NCBI GenBank assembly: GCA_030141605.1
Contig: JAQGDQ010000286.1
Span: 67,501 to 131,500, forward strand
DNA from: Tubiluchus corallicola
Lineage: Eukaryota; Priapulida; Priapulimorpha; Priapulimorphida; Tubiluchidae
Length of the DNA stretch: 64,000 nt
Direction: 5' to 3'
The position numbers and the translations under genes were made by a program. Positions 1 to 12,329 of this stretch are shown piece by piece. How positions within the stretch are numbered: position 1 is the first letter of the stretch; each line of letters starts with the position of its first letter. The notes under the pieces were generated by a model. The model was not told the origin of the DNA. It was given only the letters and a program-made list of their open reading frames with translations, and did not search any database.

Positions 1-815
1 TAATCAGTCTCTGATTCGTAGCAGTGTTCACACGTTATATAATCTATACGCGCACAGCAACCTTAAAGGCAACAATTTGCGCAAAATCCCTCAAAATGCA
101 GCAAATTGCTGAATTTAGTCGATTTAATCCGTCAGTAATTTTATTATTTTAAGCGCTTAACGGGAAAAGCAAAAGCCATTTAATTATGGTAACATTTTAG
201 CTGGGATAAAATCGCTGTTGAATCAACAGTTTACCAGACATTAAAGCGCCGATGTGTGAACGAGGGCTTAGTCAAGTATGTAAAAAGGCAAAAGTCGTGT
301 TTTAAATTTCCGTCTGAATTTGTTGCGAACATGATTTATTTTGGAAAGTTATAAATATAAAAATGGCAGAAGCGCAATTGCAAGACATATTTAACTTGGG
401 TATACTTTCAGCCATGTTTAACTCTAGTTCACTTTACATGTATGTAGTGCCAATGAAAGTAAAAATAACGCGTACACAATATGGGGCCAAAAACCGTCCT
501 TGAAGAACACCAGCAATTCCACTTTTTTGACATCCACTGACTGTAGATTAGCACGTAGAACAACATTTTGTTTGCTATATATAAAAGATATTGAAACTGG
601 CACAATTATATGATCTTTGTATATATAACCTATATGTAAAGAAGTAACATATCTCAATATACTACTTTTTGTTTTGCTTAAAACATTCTTTTGTGGATCC
701 GTTCACCGCGTCGTGTGATGGTGTGATAAGTTTTAGAAAAATCATTTACTTCTAATAATAAACTGGCTTATTCGTTTTTATGATAATATTAAATCATATC
801 ATTAATTTTATGATA
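1..815. other. AT-rich noncoding stretch
   Basis: No gene, RNA or recognisable mobile element is visible. The only open frame of note (minus strand, about 424-657) is 77 codons with no family motif. The sequence is AT-rich and unstructured until the TA tract that follows. Confidence 0.5.
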
Positions 816-863
816 ATATATTATATATATATATATATATAATATATATATATACATATATAT

Positions 864-894
<31 letters not shown>
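816..894. repeat. (TA)n microsatellite
   Basis: An imperfect alternating TA tract broken by two short CA interruptions. It is self-complementary and could extrude as a hairpin. Confidence 0.9.
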
Positions 895-900
<6 letters not shown>

Positions 901-3747
901 TTTTAGCTCGAGTTCAATTTTATGTAAGATTTTCTTTGTGCATGTTTTCAATTTGACACGTTTAAATTCACTTTAATCAGTTTAGTAAGCTGTCTTCGTG
1001 TACTTTGTATATATTTATATATGCACCATTGTTTATCTAGTTAATTCGTCAAAGCATCTTCCCTGCAAATAGAGTGGGTATTTTCGTATTTGTAATTATT
1101 TAGTACATGTATTGTATCTGTATATGTATTGTATACATATATTGTACATATATATTTTGTACAAATATATAGTATAAATAAAACATTTTGAATGAAAAAA
1201 ATTGGTGTGATGCACTTCATAAGACGTTTATTTGCGCACAGTAAGTAACTGTGTTCAAAAGTATTTTTTCTTATTTTTCTTACATTATTTAATACTACAA
1301 ACTTATGATTAGCTATCAATGAAATCGACAGGCCATAATTTTTGTATACCATTCACAACTATACAGTAATACATACTTTGAACATAATAAAGTATGAGCA
1401 AAAGCTGAAGAGAAATACTTCCTGATACTTATAAAAAACCGCAAAATATAAATTTTTTAATTTAATACAAATTATTTTGCAAAAGTACACGTGTGGTTCG
1501 TTTTGCCGAAGACATTACCCACTCATCAATAGTATCCATTATAACTCTCTACTGAAAAGTCTGCATTTTAATACTGTTTAAGAAATGAAATCGACGACGA
1601 ATTACATAAAATGCCCATATTACAATGATCGTAGAGGAAAATTATCTAATCACATCTACGTAATTAAACCAGAATTTTTTCTTATGAACGATGCTGATAA
1701 ATTTTTATTCTTGATGGGAAGTAATTAAGACACTTATCGATTATGTTGAAAACGCGTTTTTAAGACATGATAAACAATATACTATGTAATCATCATATCG
1801 TTAAAATTGAGGTCAGATGAGTGATAATTTATTTTGAATACTAAACATTAAGCTCTTCATTTAAATAACTAAAATAAGTAACAGGATCGATTATATGATA
1901 TTTGTTTTATCAGTAATTGTTTTCATTGTCTGCGATGTCACTATATTCAAAATTTGAAATTGTATGTATTTTAGCACTAATAAATATGAAGTGAAATATA
2001 AAATATGTAAGATAGATGTATTTTTATATACTTAATGTATACATATTATATTTCTGTACAAACCTGTATGAGATGAATAGAAAATTTCCACTTTTCTATG
2101 TATGCCAGAAGCTGCTACAGTATTGAACAGGTTAGCCAGGCATAAGCTGACTGCACAATTTCCTGCAATTTCTGCATCAATTTAAAAGCTGCAAAGTGCA
2201 TCTTGGATTGACGTGCAAATGGCGTCGAATCCCCAGATGAGAAATTCCAACAGAAACGCTTCCCGAATAGTTTTGACAAAACAATCCCCCGTCCCGTGAA
2301 AATATTTATCCTTGAAGCTTCGGGAAAGTGTTAAAATGCTTTGGGACGCTGGTCTCTGCTATTACAGCCCCACTCGCTCGCACACTCGAATGGCATAATG
2401 CAAATTTCCTATTCACAAATATTTAAATTTAGGATTTGCAATGATTTCCTCTGTGGCATATTGACTCTCTCATTAAGACTACTCCATAATGAAGAGTGGA
2501 CAATCGCTAATGCATTATTATAACAATAATAGAGAAGCCTTTGCATTTTGCCTACGCAAATAGGGCATATTGTGCTAGGACTCTCTGTGCTACTTTGTCT
2601 GGCTCCAGACGGGCCTACACTTCATCTTACACGCTGTAATCCGACTTAGACGACGGTTTTTCTGAGCGACTTGAAGAGGAAATTATGGTGTTAATGCTGT
2701 TAGCGCTTAAATTATTAAAACAGCGCTAGAACAAGGATTGTTTTTGCAGCTTAAGCTGTTCAAGGAAACCCAACAAATGACTCTATTAATACAATATTCA
2801 AATAGATTGGGCTTCATTTGCTCAGGCCTAAATCTATTACTGTTTAAAGGGGAAGAAAACGCAGTTTTAAAATACATCAAAATAGAACTTGCTGAAGACC
2901 TTTTTCGAATAAAACCGTTCATTATCAAGGCATCTAAAACAAAAAAATTACCAGAATTTTGAAACAACATCGAAATACAATTCAGTTTAAACATAATTTA
3001 TTATAGGATTGGATCAGACAGTGTGAACAAAATGATTTAGGATCCTCACCACAACAAACTTTATACACTATTTACAAAAACATTTGCAGTAAGAATTGAC
3101 TATAACTACACAAGCTGACAAGTTTTACTACAAGATTACATTAGACATTAGTAGAAAATGATGGTTATAAAATATTAATGTACGAATATTTAAGACTGAT
3201 GCATTTCACATCAGATAGAAACTACTGGAAGCGTTTAGTACGTAATATAAAGTCATGTGTGCATTGGAATCTTTTACAGTTAGCAACATAGTTAAATTCA
3301 TCTTTTCCGAACAATAACAACTTCAACAGATCATTAGTTCCTAGCTACATTAAGGTTTTCGGGCAGAAATATAATTCAGTAAAAGATATATGATGTAACA
3401 TTATATAGATAATTAAACAATTTATCTTACAGAATACATATCTTGGTTGGTATGAAAAGATACCATGTGTCTTTTGGCTACTGAATTGTATTTCGATGTT
3501 GTTTTTAAATTCTGGTATTTTTTGTTTTAGATGACTCGATAATGAAGAGTTTTGTTCGAAACCGGTCGGCAGTAAATTCCATTTTGACGTAGTTACATTT
3601 ATTTGCCAAATATGGATAAATCAGTTTTAAAATATGTCTCATAGAACTTTCTTTTACCACTTAGCACTACGCGTACCTGTGCGAAACACATATGTGACTT
3701 AAAACGTAAATTCTTAGTAATTTAAAGTGTTAGCGGACCAATAGACA
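895..3747. other. Noncoding stretch, nothing recognised
   Basis: About 2.8 kb of AT-rich sequence. Open frames of 60-103 codons occur at 1041-1352 (minus), 2341-2523 (plus) and 2707-2994 (both strands), but none carries a domain motif or plausible splice context. No tRNA, rRNA or repeat family shared with the rest of the window was found. Confidence 0.45.
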
Positions 3748-3953
3748 TTACGTCACTGGCTCACTATCCCAGCATGCACCAAAAAACGTCACTGATTCAC
3801 CACATACACTATTAATCGTATTGACAAGATACAGTAATATAAACTTTACGTAGTTACTGCCGCTTGCGCTGCAAATGCCTTGGTTACTTTTTCGAACTTT
3901 ACGTGATGTCATCTGAACTTGTTTCAAACGACTTTCTGCTAAAATGGCTGTGC
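3748..3953 (-). repeat. R2 interspersed repeat, partial copy
   Basis: Read on the minus strand, this stretch matches other R2 copies in the window (22446-22830, 23195-23480, 37205-37475, 41705-41975). Shared blocks include the segment around ATTGACAAGATA, the AAACTTTACG block and the run ending AAAATGGCTG. The match stops where the R1 element begins, so R1 appears to have inserted into R2. R2 has no coding capacity that I can see and I cannot assign it to a named family. Confidence 0.7.
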
Positions 3954-4135
3954 TTAAAGGAAGACATAATGATTTTTCATATATTACCCCATTTTCAAGT
4001 CTGTTAAAAAGTACAATTTGTGTGATAACAATTCTTTCATGTAAGTCATTTTTGAAAAAATAGTATGTTTCCTTTATATATTTTAAAGTGTAGATAGTTT
4101 TAACCTTCAGTTTAATATTGGGTCCGGTTTTGCTC
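3954..4135 (-). mobile_element. R1 TTAA-bounded element, internally deleted
   Basis: This is a short copy of the R1 family (full copies are about 610-655 bp at 10564, 14125, 44050 and 49072). Both ends are recognisable: a TTAAAGGAAGACA-like end at 3954 and, on the right, the GGGTCCGGTTTTGCT end. The middle 450 bp or so is missing. The right end runs into the CT-rich tract and lacks its terminal TTAA. Deletion derivatives that keep both ends are typical of nonautonomous DNA transposons. Confidence 0.7.
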
Positions 4136-4145
4136 CTCTTTTTCA

Positions 4146-4905
<760 letters not shown>

Positions 4906-5399
4906 CTATTACACTCACGTGAACTAAAACTTTTTCTTCAGCGGCAAATTACACAATGACAATGGAAGGGGTTAAAGTCTAATCAACTCGAGTAATCAGT
5001 TGGGCAATTACATATGAAACAGAAATCCAGTTATAGTAGTTGTAAAATTCCAGACAAACATGGCGGCTTTGTGCAAAACATTTGTAATTGCATTGTTCTG
5101 CAGTGATAAATATTTTGCATGTATTTGCAATTAATTGCATCGCAGCAAAAACTTGAACAAATTCTCGATTTCAACTGAACAAGCTATTTAACGTGGGTGG
5201 CTAATTGGACATCTGCATTGTGTGGCAACTTTGCGGGTGTTTGAATGGAACAAAACAAACAGGAAGAAAAAATCTAAGTTTCAAGAGACAATTGGGACTA
5301 ATTAGTTAATTGGCAGTGTAACTCAAACATCTTTACTACTCTTAATTTCATGCAAAACAAAGTCAAGTTCAAAGGTTTTGCGAAAATAAAGACTTGTTG
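4906..5399. other. Noncoding spacer
   Basis: AT-rich sequence between two CT tracts. No gene or repeat recognised. Confidence 0.5.
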
Positions 5400-5817
5400 C
5401 TTCGTTGCATCCCTTTTTTCAGTCTGTCTGTTTGTCTGTCTGTCACTCCATCGTTCTCTTTCTCTGATTGTTTTCCTGTCTCGTTTCCATCTCCATCTTG
5501 CTATCCTTCCTCTCATCTCTTTCTCTTTCTCTTTCTCCTCTATTTCTCTCCCTTTCTCTCTGTCTCTCTCTCTCTCCATTTCTGTCTCACACATGGTTCT
5601 CATTCTCTCTCTTTTTCTCCGATTTCTTTTCCTCTGCCTCTCTGTTTTCCACAATCTCTCTCTCTCTCTCTCTCTCCCATCTTTATCCTATCTCCCTTTC
5701 GGTATCTTTCCTCGCTCCTCTTTCTTTCTCTCTCTCTCACTCCATTTCTGTCTCACACATGGTTCTTATTCTCTCTCTCTCTTTCTCTCCGATTTCTCTT
5801 CCTCTGCCTCTCTGTTT

Positions 5818-5862
<45 letters not shown>

Positions 5863-5925
5863 ATCTTTTTCCTATCACCCTTTTGGTAGCTTTCCTCGCC
5901 CCTCTTTCTTTCTCTCACAGCCACA
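5400..5925. repeat. CT-rich tract with block duplication
   Basis: Pyrimidine-rich sequence containing two copies of a roughly 180-bp block. Each runs from the TCACTCCATTTCTGTCTCAC or CTCCATTTCTGTCTCACACA segment through CCTCTGCCTCTCTGTTT to a CCCATCTTT-TCCTATC ending (about 5570-5710 and 5738-5890). The whole block, not only the dinucleotide, has been duplicated. Confidence 0.85.
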
Positions 5926-6345
5926 AATTATTTTTTACGAAATTTTTAGAAATTTTATGAGAAATCATTTTTAATGCTGACAGATCGTCTCTTGAAAAAT
6001 TCTTTCAATTTTCCTCCGCGCTGCCAATTTTCTTTTTTCTCGTTTACCTTTCGAAAGATGTTTGTACAAGGACAGGTAAAACAGGGCGCGAGTAATTGCC
6101 CAGGTAAAAGTACACCAGGTATGACCTTACCTGATAATTGTTGATTATAGTAAATTATACAGGTTGATTGTCACACTGACGTATTTCTCGTAGATAATGG
6201 CTGCCGAAATTAATACAATTTTTTAATAAAGTAATGAATCTTGAAAATCATGTTTTAAACTGGGTAAAATGATGAAAGTGATTGTGTATGTGAAAGAGTA
6301 ACTGTGACTGCTGCTACTCTGTCGTTTAATTTATTTTTCCTGCAG
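5926..6345. other. Noncoding spacer
   Basis: Ordinary AT-rich DNA between CT tracts. No feature supported. Confidence 0.5.
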
Positions 6346-6383
6346 CAAAAGCTCCCTCTCTCTCCTTCTCTCTCCTTCTCTCT

Positions 6384-6438
<55 letters not shown>

Positions 6439-6785
6439 CTCTCTCAATCTCTCTTTCTCTCTCCCTTTGCTTTCTTTTTCCTCTCTCTTCCTTTCTCTCT
6501 CTCTCTCTCTCTCCTCTCTGTGTGTCTATCTGTCTGTCTGTCTGTCTGTCTGTCTCCTTCCTCCCCCCTCTCTCTCCTATCACTCTCTCTTTCTCCTCTC
6601 TCTCTCTCACGCTTTCTCTCCCTCTCCTTCTCCTGTCTCTCTGTCCTCTCTCTCTCTCTCTGTGTCCTCTCTCTCTCTGTGTGTGTGTCCTCTCTCTCTC
6701 TCTCTCTCCTCGTTCTCTCCCTCTCTCTCTCTCCCTCTCTCTCTCCCTCTCTCTCCCTCTCTCTTTTTCTCTCTCTTTCCATTTA
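6346..6785. repeat. CT-rich tract with CTGT island
   Basis: A third (CT)n-rich tract. It contains a (CTGT)n tetranucleotide island at about 6525-6556 and GTGT interruptions near 6660-6690. All six frames look open over much of it because of low complexity; no coding is inferred. Confidence 0.95.
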
Positions 6786-7339
6786 CAGCGATTTGATTTG
6801 ATTTAATTAGCAATTAGTTAACTGTGAAGTTGATAAAAATCTGTTAGTTTTAATATAAGTTTTAACAGAATCGTAATGGCAAATATAAAGTCCGATCACA
6901 AAAAAACCATCGCCGGCGTTTCGCAACAGTAAAACCCATAATGGTTGATTTACACGAGCCAAAATTTTTGCACATTGGTTGGACAATCCAGGAGCTGCAG
7001 CTCTGCATAATTACGACTAATCTACCGCCCTGATCGCCAGTAGTTAGTCCTATTTGTGTGCGCACTAATTTTACATTTGATGTAATACTAACTAGCACAG
7101 GGGATTGTACTAGACTTTAACCACAGGGCAAATATTTACTATTGGTATTAGCTTTTATAAGCTCTGATCTAACTCAATGGGATAAGGCATCGGTGCTCTT
7201 AATGCTCAAGTTGCCCATCGATTTGACGGTTACATAATTTTGTTGCACAATCTTCATGTTGGGAAGACAAATTAATAATAAATAAACGTGGTAGATAAAC
7301 AATTACCTGATTATTTATTTATTATTTTAGTTTCGTGTC
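6786..7339. other. Noncoding stretch with a tRNA-like segment
   Basis: At about 7158-7232 there is a weak resemblance to a tRNA. AACTCAATGGGATAAGGCAT resembles a D-arm, followed by a possible anticodon arm and a T-arm-like GCCCATCGATTTGACGG. The acceptor and anticodon stems do not pair well, so a tRNA-derived remnant is the most that can be said. The rest is unassigned. Confidence 0.3.
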
Positions 7340-7660
7340 CTACATTTAAAGTACATAGCATTATATAATACAATAAAAATAAAATACAAATTAAAAAACG
7401 TTCAGTAATACCATAAAATTACGATAGAAACTAAAAAAATACTTATATATATATATATATATATACAAACTTACCCACCCAGACATAAAACATTAATTTT
7501 TCATATATTTAAAGCAAATAGCATTATATAAAAATTGAAATAATTGAAAAAGCACTCAGTGATACTATAAAATTATGATAGAAACTACCAAAATACTTAC
7601 AGATATACATAAATATATATGTATATATACCCACCCAGACACAAAACATAAATACACAAG
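7340..7660. repeat. Tandem duplication of about 160 bp
   Basis: Two adjacent units, about 7340-7500 and 7501-7660, share in the same order the blocks TAGCATTATATA, CAGTRATAC, AAATTAYGATAGAAACTA, ATACTTA and ACCCACCCAGACA. A (TA)n run lies inside the first unit and a looser TA-rich run at the same place in the second. Confidence 0.75.
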
Positions 7661-7981
7661 ACAAATCATTAAAAATACAATGTACAGAGGCATAAAAGTC
7701 GCCTTTAAAATGGTAAAAGATGATGATTTCATAGTGGAAATTTATAATTCATCAGTCATATAATTAGGTATTTCTGCCGGCCAATTTATAAACGATCCTG
7801 TTATCTTTCGTGTAATAACATCAGAGTTAAGTATATTAAAATTTCCAAATTTTTCACATATGCTGCATATTGCCAAAGTGTTGAAGCGCCTTCGAAACTT
7901 GTACTAATTTCTGTTATAGAAGAAAGAGTTGCACTCTATATGCGTGCATGATAAACTCGCAAATGATTACATTTGTGCTAG

Positions 7982-8390
7982 ATGTCCTGCCTGTCTTTGC
8001 TTTTTAGACGGAACAAAAATCCCTTGTTAAAGCTAAGCACTTTATTCTGCTATATAAAGCATTGCAGCATGATTATCGGTGCCCTCTTTCGTGTGTTTCG
8101 AAAAGAAGTGGCCAACAAAAAAAACAGACTGCACATGTGTTTTGGCCTAACTACTACCCGGATCAAACTTCGAGGTGTGAGACAAGGATGCATCCTTGGA
8201 CTATATCTATTTCAAGTTTATATTACTGATTTTATTTCTACCATTTTAGAATTATGCCTAGTTTGCACTGACGATTATCAATCACTTATCTTGCGCAGAC
8301 GACGTGATAATAACTTGCAATAACGTAGATTCTGATCTAATTGTTTTATTTAGTAACATATTGAGCAGTAATTATTGTCAGCTTATGATA
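7982..8390 (+). pseudogene. LINE (non-LTR) reverse transcriptase fragment, frameshifted
   Basis: An open frame at 7982-8323 contains KLRGVRQGCILGLYLFQVYI near residues 62-81, the hallmark GVRQGC-LF-YI stretch of non-LTR reverse transcriptases (finger/palm motif upstream of the catalytic box). About 35 residues later the catalytic box appears in a different frame as LSCADDVI (about 8286-8309), so a frameshift separates the motifs. The usual aromatic residue before ADD is Cys here. The fragment lacks an endonuclease and any 3' tail, and it is surrounded by noncoding DNA. It is a dead, 5'- and 3'-truncated LINE copy; the clade cannot be fixed from so little sequence. Confidence 0.7.
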
Positions 8391-9201
8391 TTTTTAGTTT
8401 ATGTAATATAATAATTGTATGTATATTCTCTTGTGTTTTATTCTAGTGTATATGCAAAGCCTTACTAGTCCTTAGTAAATTATTAGGATTATATAGTGTA
8501 GTTAATGTAGCATTTTATACGGTTAATAAAATAAATTGAATGTTTGCATGCTCGACTATTATGATTAAAGGGGAAGTCAACTAAGTCTTCTGGAAAGTTA
8601 GGTTACTCCAATGTTTGCGAAGAATGTTAGAAGGATTTAGTTATAAAGGTGTGATAAGCGCCTCGTGTAATTAGTAAAATCAATTTAAAGTCGCCATCAC
8701 TTCATGCTTTGGCGCTCCTATTTTCAATGTCATTCTTCTTCCAATGACGTCATTCTTCTTGAAGAAAAGTAGCGCACTGTCGAGCTTCATCAAAACTATA
8801 ATAAGTTTTTACAAAAAAATATGATAGCTAATTTTGCAATATTTCTGCATGAACAATAGGTAAGCTGCAAAAGTTTGAATTAGTTTAAGCAGCGAGCGCT
8901 AACGGAAAGTCACGAAGTCTCCCAATTACGTCATAATTTTCAAGTGAATGGCGGCAACCACCACGCCTGGAAATTTCTATTCAGAGGTAGTTTGTTTTAT
9001 GTTTATGCTTTATAGACAGTTTTTGCAAATTTCTTTGTTATATTTTTCTAAGTTTACAGTAAAGATAACAGTAAAATAAACCCAGCATACTGAGTGACTT
9101 GTTCTTTGCTTTAACATTCACAAGGAATATACCGAGTTATTGTTGTCCGTGTTAGGTTTAGTCGGTACTTTATATCATTATAAATTTCATTTATTTTAAG
9201 T
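8391..9201. other. Noncoding stretch
   Basis: Nothing genic recognised. A short direct duplication of the block TGACGTCATTCTTCTT / AATGTCATTCTTCTT lies at about 8728-8762; one copy holds a perfect TGACGTCA palindrome. Confidence 0.45.
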
Positions 9202-10057
9202 GGGTTGACATACAGTAATGTTGCTGATCGGAGTTTTTTCACATTGCAACAAATAAATTTTAGTTGAGAACAGATACATACAATTGGTTATTAAGAATAT
9301 AGTAACATGTTAGTTAGTTAGTTCAAAAACACAAGTAATTTATTAGCTAACACTTAAAATTTAAATATACAAAGCCCACAGAGTACAGAAGTGATACCAG
9401 AATCAATTATCAATGTACATCATCCCATTAGTTATACAAAAGTATGATTTCTCAATAACTGGTGTTTAATTCAAAAATCAAAAATTTAAAATAATTCAGG
9501 TTATAATTCAATATACAGTTAAACGTATTAAATCAATTAGCAAAACGTTTAATAGACTTTATGTAGTTCTGCAACAATTTGAGGAGAATGCTACTGGATG
9601 GATGACCTGATCTGAGTTTATGAAAAATGTCGTTGTAAATAATAGCAGGTCTAGGGTTGCCATGTAATTCTTAAGTTACGTGTCAATAATAACAGAGCTG
9701 ATTCAATAATAGTGTTCTGTGTATGTCACAGTTTGAACACTCAAAAAATAATGGCGCGGGGGGGAGGGGTCTCAGTTGAATTGTTGCAGCTACATGAAGG
9801 GTCATCGATAATATTCCTGGAAACCAAATCACCTTTTAATTGTGAAAAATTGGCAATGAATCTATTTGTTGAAATCTCCTTGCTTCTACCATCATTATAA
9901 TTGGGACATACTGATTTAGTACGAATTTAGTGGGTATTTATATGAGTTTCAGTTGTTACTAAAACACGTGTGGTGCCCTTAAGACAGAATTTTGCATGGT
10001 CATCCCAGTAAAATGACTGAAAAACAACGTCTACACCGAATTTACGTAATTATTGTG
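9202..10057 (+). repeat. Long inverted repeat, left arm
   Basis: The arm begins GGGTTGACATACAGTAAT and ends near TTTACGTAATTATTGTG. Its reverse complement is found at 13175-13995 over essentially the whole length with scattered substitutions and small indels (my reading, roughly 90 percent or better identity). Read in either direction it is full of stops and carries no recognised domain. It could be the ends of a large foldback-type element or two opposed copies of an unknown repeat. Confidence 0.85.
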
Positions 10058-10563
10058 TATATTGGAAGCTTAACTACAAGTCTAAGTGGCTGTTGCCAAC
10101 AGCGCACATTTGGGACCAGCTAAAGATTAATGATTGTTCCAAGCGCTTGCATAAATCTCTCTCAAGGGTCTACTCACATTATCCATGCTGCAGCATCCAC
10201 AAATTATTAGCATCTTACACGCGTGGTTATGCAGCGTCACACACTCAATGGTCTTATAATTTGTAGCAACTGGGTACGCGTCACTAGAAACAAGCACTCC
10301 GCGTGATGGATGAGGATGCTAAATCACTAATGAGTGCACTTGCGGATGCTGAAGAAAGTGCTTAATTAATTGCGTTTTTTGGCTTGATGAAAAATGCACT
10401 TTAATAACAATAACAGTTTCCAGTCGGTACAATGTGATTTACACACATAGCAAAAAACGTGAATTATTAGTAAATCGTTAACAGTAGTTTTGCATGTAAA
10501 CATTTCGATTTTTCATTAATATCTGTGCTTTACCACCGACAGTGCAATTTAGCGATACAAGGG
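10058..10563. other. Noncoding spacer inside the inverted-repeat loop
   Basis: No gene or repeat recognised. Confidence 0.45.
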
Positions 10564-11218
10564 TTAATGGAAGACAAGATGATTTATTTATATATTAACA
10601 CCAATAATACTCCAAAAGCGTTTCTGATAATTAAATTATAGATTAAAATCTTAATTAACGGCAGGCGAGCCCTGCTACTAATGACATCACAAACTAACAT
10701 AATTTTTCTGCTAATTAAATTATAGATTAAAAACATAATTAACGGCGGGCTCCCCTTATTGATGACATCACAAACTAACATAATTTTCAACAGCAAAAAT
10801 ATTGCACGAGCGTGTTGCGCGTGTTTGCAAAAGCAAAAACAGAAGTACAGTGTTACTGTAAGATATTCAGTGTGTTGAACTAAAACTAGGTAGGTTTTAA
10901 GATAAAAATTCAATTTTCAAATTTGTCACTGTACGCACGCATGAGCTGTCAAACATGTGTAGTTCGTCAGAAACTGACACATATTAACTGAGAGGTACAG
11001 CACCTGTTTTTTACGCAATACGTTTTCGAAATGCGGGCGCTACTGCCCATCTAACTAGCAAATGGCGAAATGCATGTGAAACAGGTGAAATTGTGTTTGT
11101 ATGGTAATAATTCTTTCACGTAAATCATTTTTGAAAAAAATAGTGTGTTTCCTTTCAATATTTTAAAGAGTAGATTGTTTTGACCTACAGTTTAAGATTG
11201 GGTTCCGTTTTGCTTTAA
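10564..11218 (-). mobile_element. R1 TTAA-bounded repeat, full-length copy
   Basis: This copy is bounded by TTAA on both sides (10564-10567 and 11215-11218). In the element's own orientation the termini read TTAAAGCAAAACGG and, at the other end in reverse complement, TTAATGGAAGACA. The interior is shared with the other copies (GTGATGTCAT block, TTTCGGAAACGCATT-like block, CATCCTGTCTT-like end). Unique to this copy is an internal tandem duplication of about 80 bp (10624-10790). No transposase is encoded. TTAA target choice is characteristic of piggyBac-type transposition, so a nonautonomous TTAA element is the best guess. Confidence 0.75.
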
Positions 11219-11462
11219 TCAATTTACAAACTTCTGTGCTGTATCGAAAATAGTTTCATTAGGTCAAAATTAAAAAGTAAGTTTCCGTGTAATAAAGTAT
11301 GAATTTTAGTTTCGGTGTTTAATTTTATAATATTAATAATGAGGTTAAGTAAACTCCCCCTGCTCCCCCTTTAAATGAATGTAATGTGTTAGTTTGCTTA
11401 CTGTCTGCATTGTATGTAAATATTATTTATTATTTGAGTTAAAGATTTATAATAATAATAAC

Positions 11463-11503
<41 letters not shown>

Positions 11504-12329
11504 TAAGAAATATTGACTAAATAAATTATATATATATATATATATACACAAACAACGATAAATTTACAGTTGTATATTATTTAATACGTTATTCCTGTAA
11601 GTTTTATCTTTGCAAGTTTAAATGTATGGAGTCCAAAAAGTGCCAAATTGCCAAAATATCAAACAAACAAACGAAGAATGACAACTGCAACTGTTTGTGG
11701 TGTGGAAGACACTTAAATATCATCGTAGAAACTATTTGTGGTGTACAAGTGCAACACTCCACTTTCCCAGATGTACGAAGATTACAGTGTGCACGAAATA
11801 CCGTAAATAAAGTTTTGGTGGTTTGAAATAAAATTTGAAATCACTGTGCGCTTGTAACGCCTTAAACAAACACAAATTTTGACACGAACAATCGAATAGT
11901 TTTGTTGAACTTTTTTGACAAATTAATCTCTCTTGGCAGAAGCTCGCCGACGTTGCTAAGCACACAGAAACGCTGAAAAACTGTTTGATTTGTTGGGTTG
12001 TAAATAAAGTTCACAGTCAACAATTTAAAGATTAGATTCAACCGTTAAACAAGCTTCAAAGTAGCTAACCCACATACAAACTTGAAAAATCTCACACTTA
12101 CATGGTTAATAATTTCCTAATCAACGCGAGACAAACGTTTTCTTATTACTGTCTAAGTCAAATGCGGAGTTTAGCGTAATTCTGTGTTTTAATCTGACTT
12201 ATGTCTCGGCGATGACGGCAGTGAAATAGCAGATTTTCTGGATTGTGTGCTGTTATGAGCTTAAGACAAAGATTTGATATGGAGTCGTGATGTCAGCCGT
12301 CGGCCGCGCTGATATTTCATGGAATTTCT
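11219..12329. other. Noncoding stretch with AAT and TA microsatellites
   Basis: Holds an (ATA)n run at about 11451-11512 and a (TA)n run at about 11528-11547. No gene supported; the small open frames at 11626-11965 have no family signal. Confidence 0.5.
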
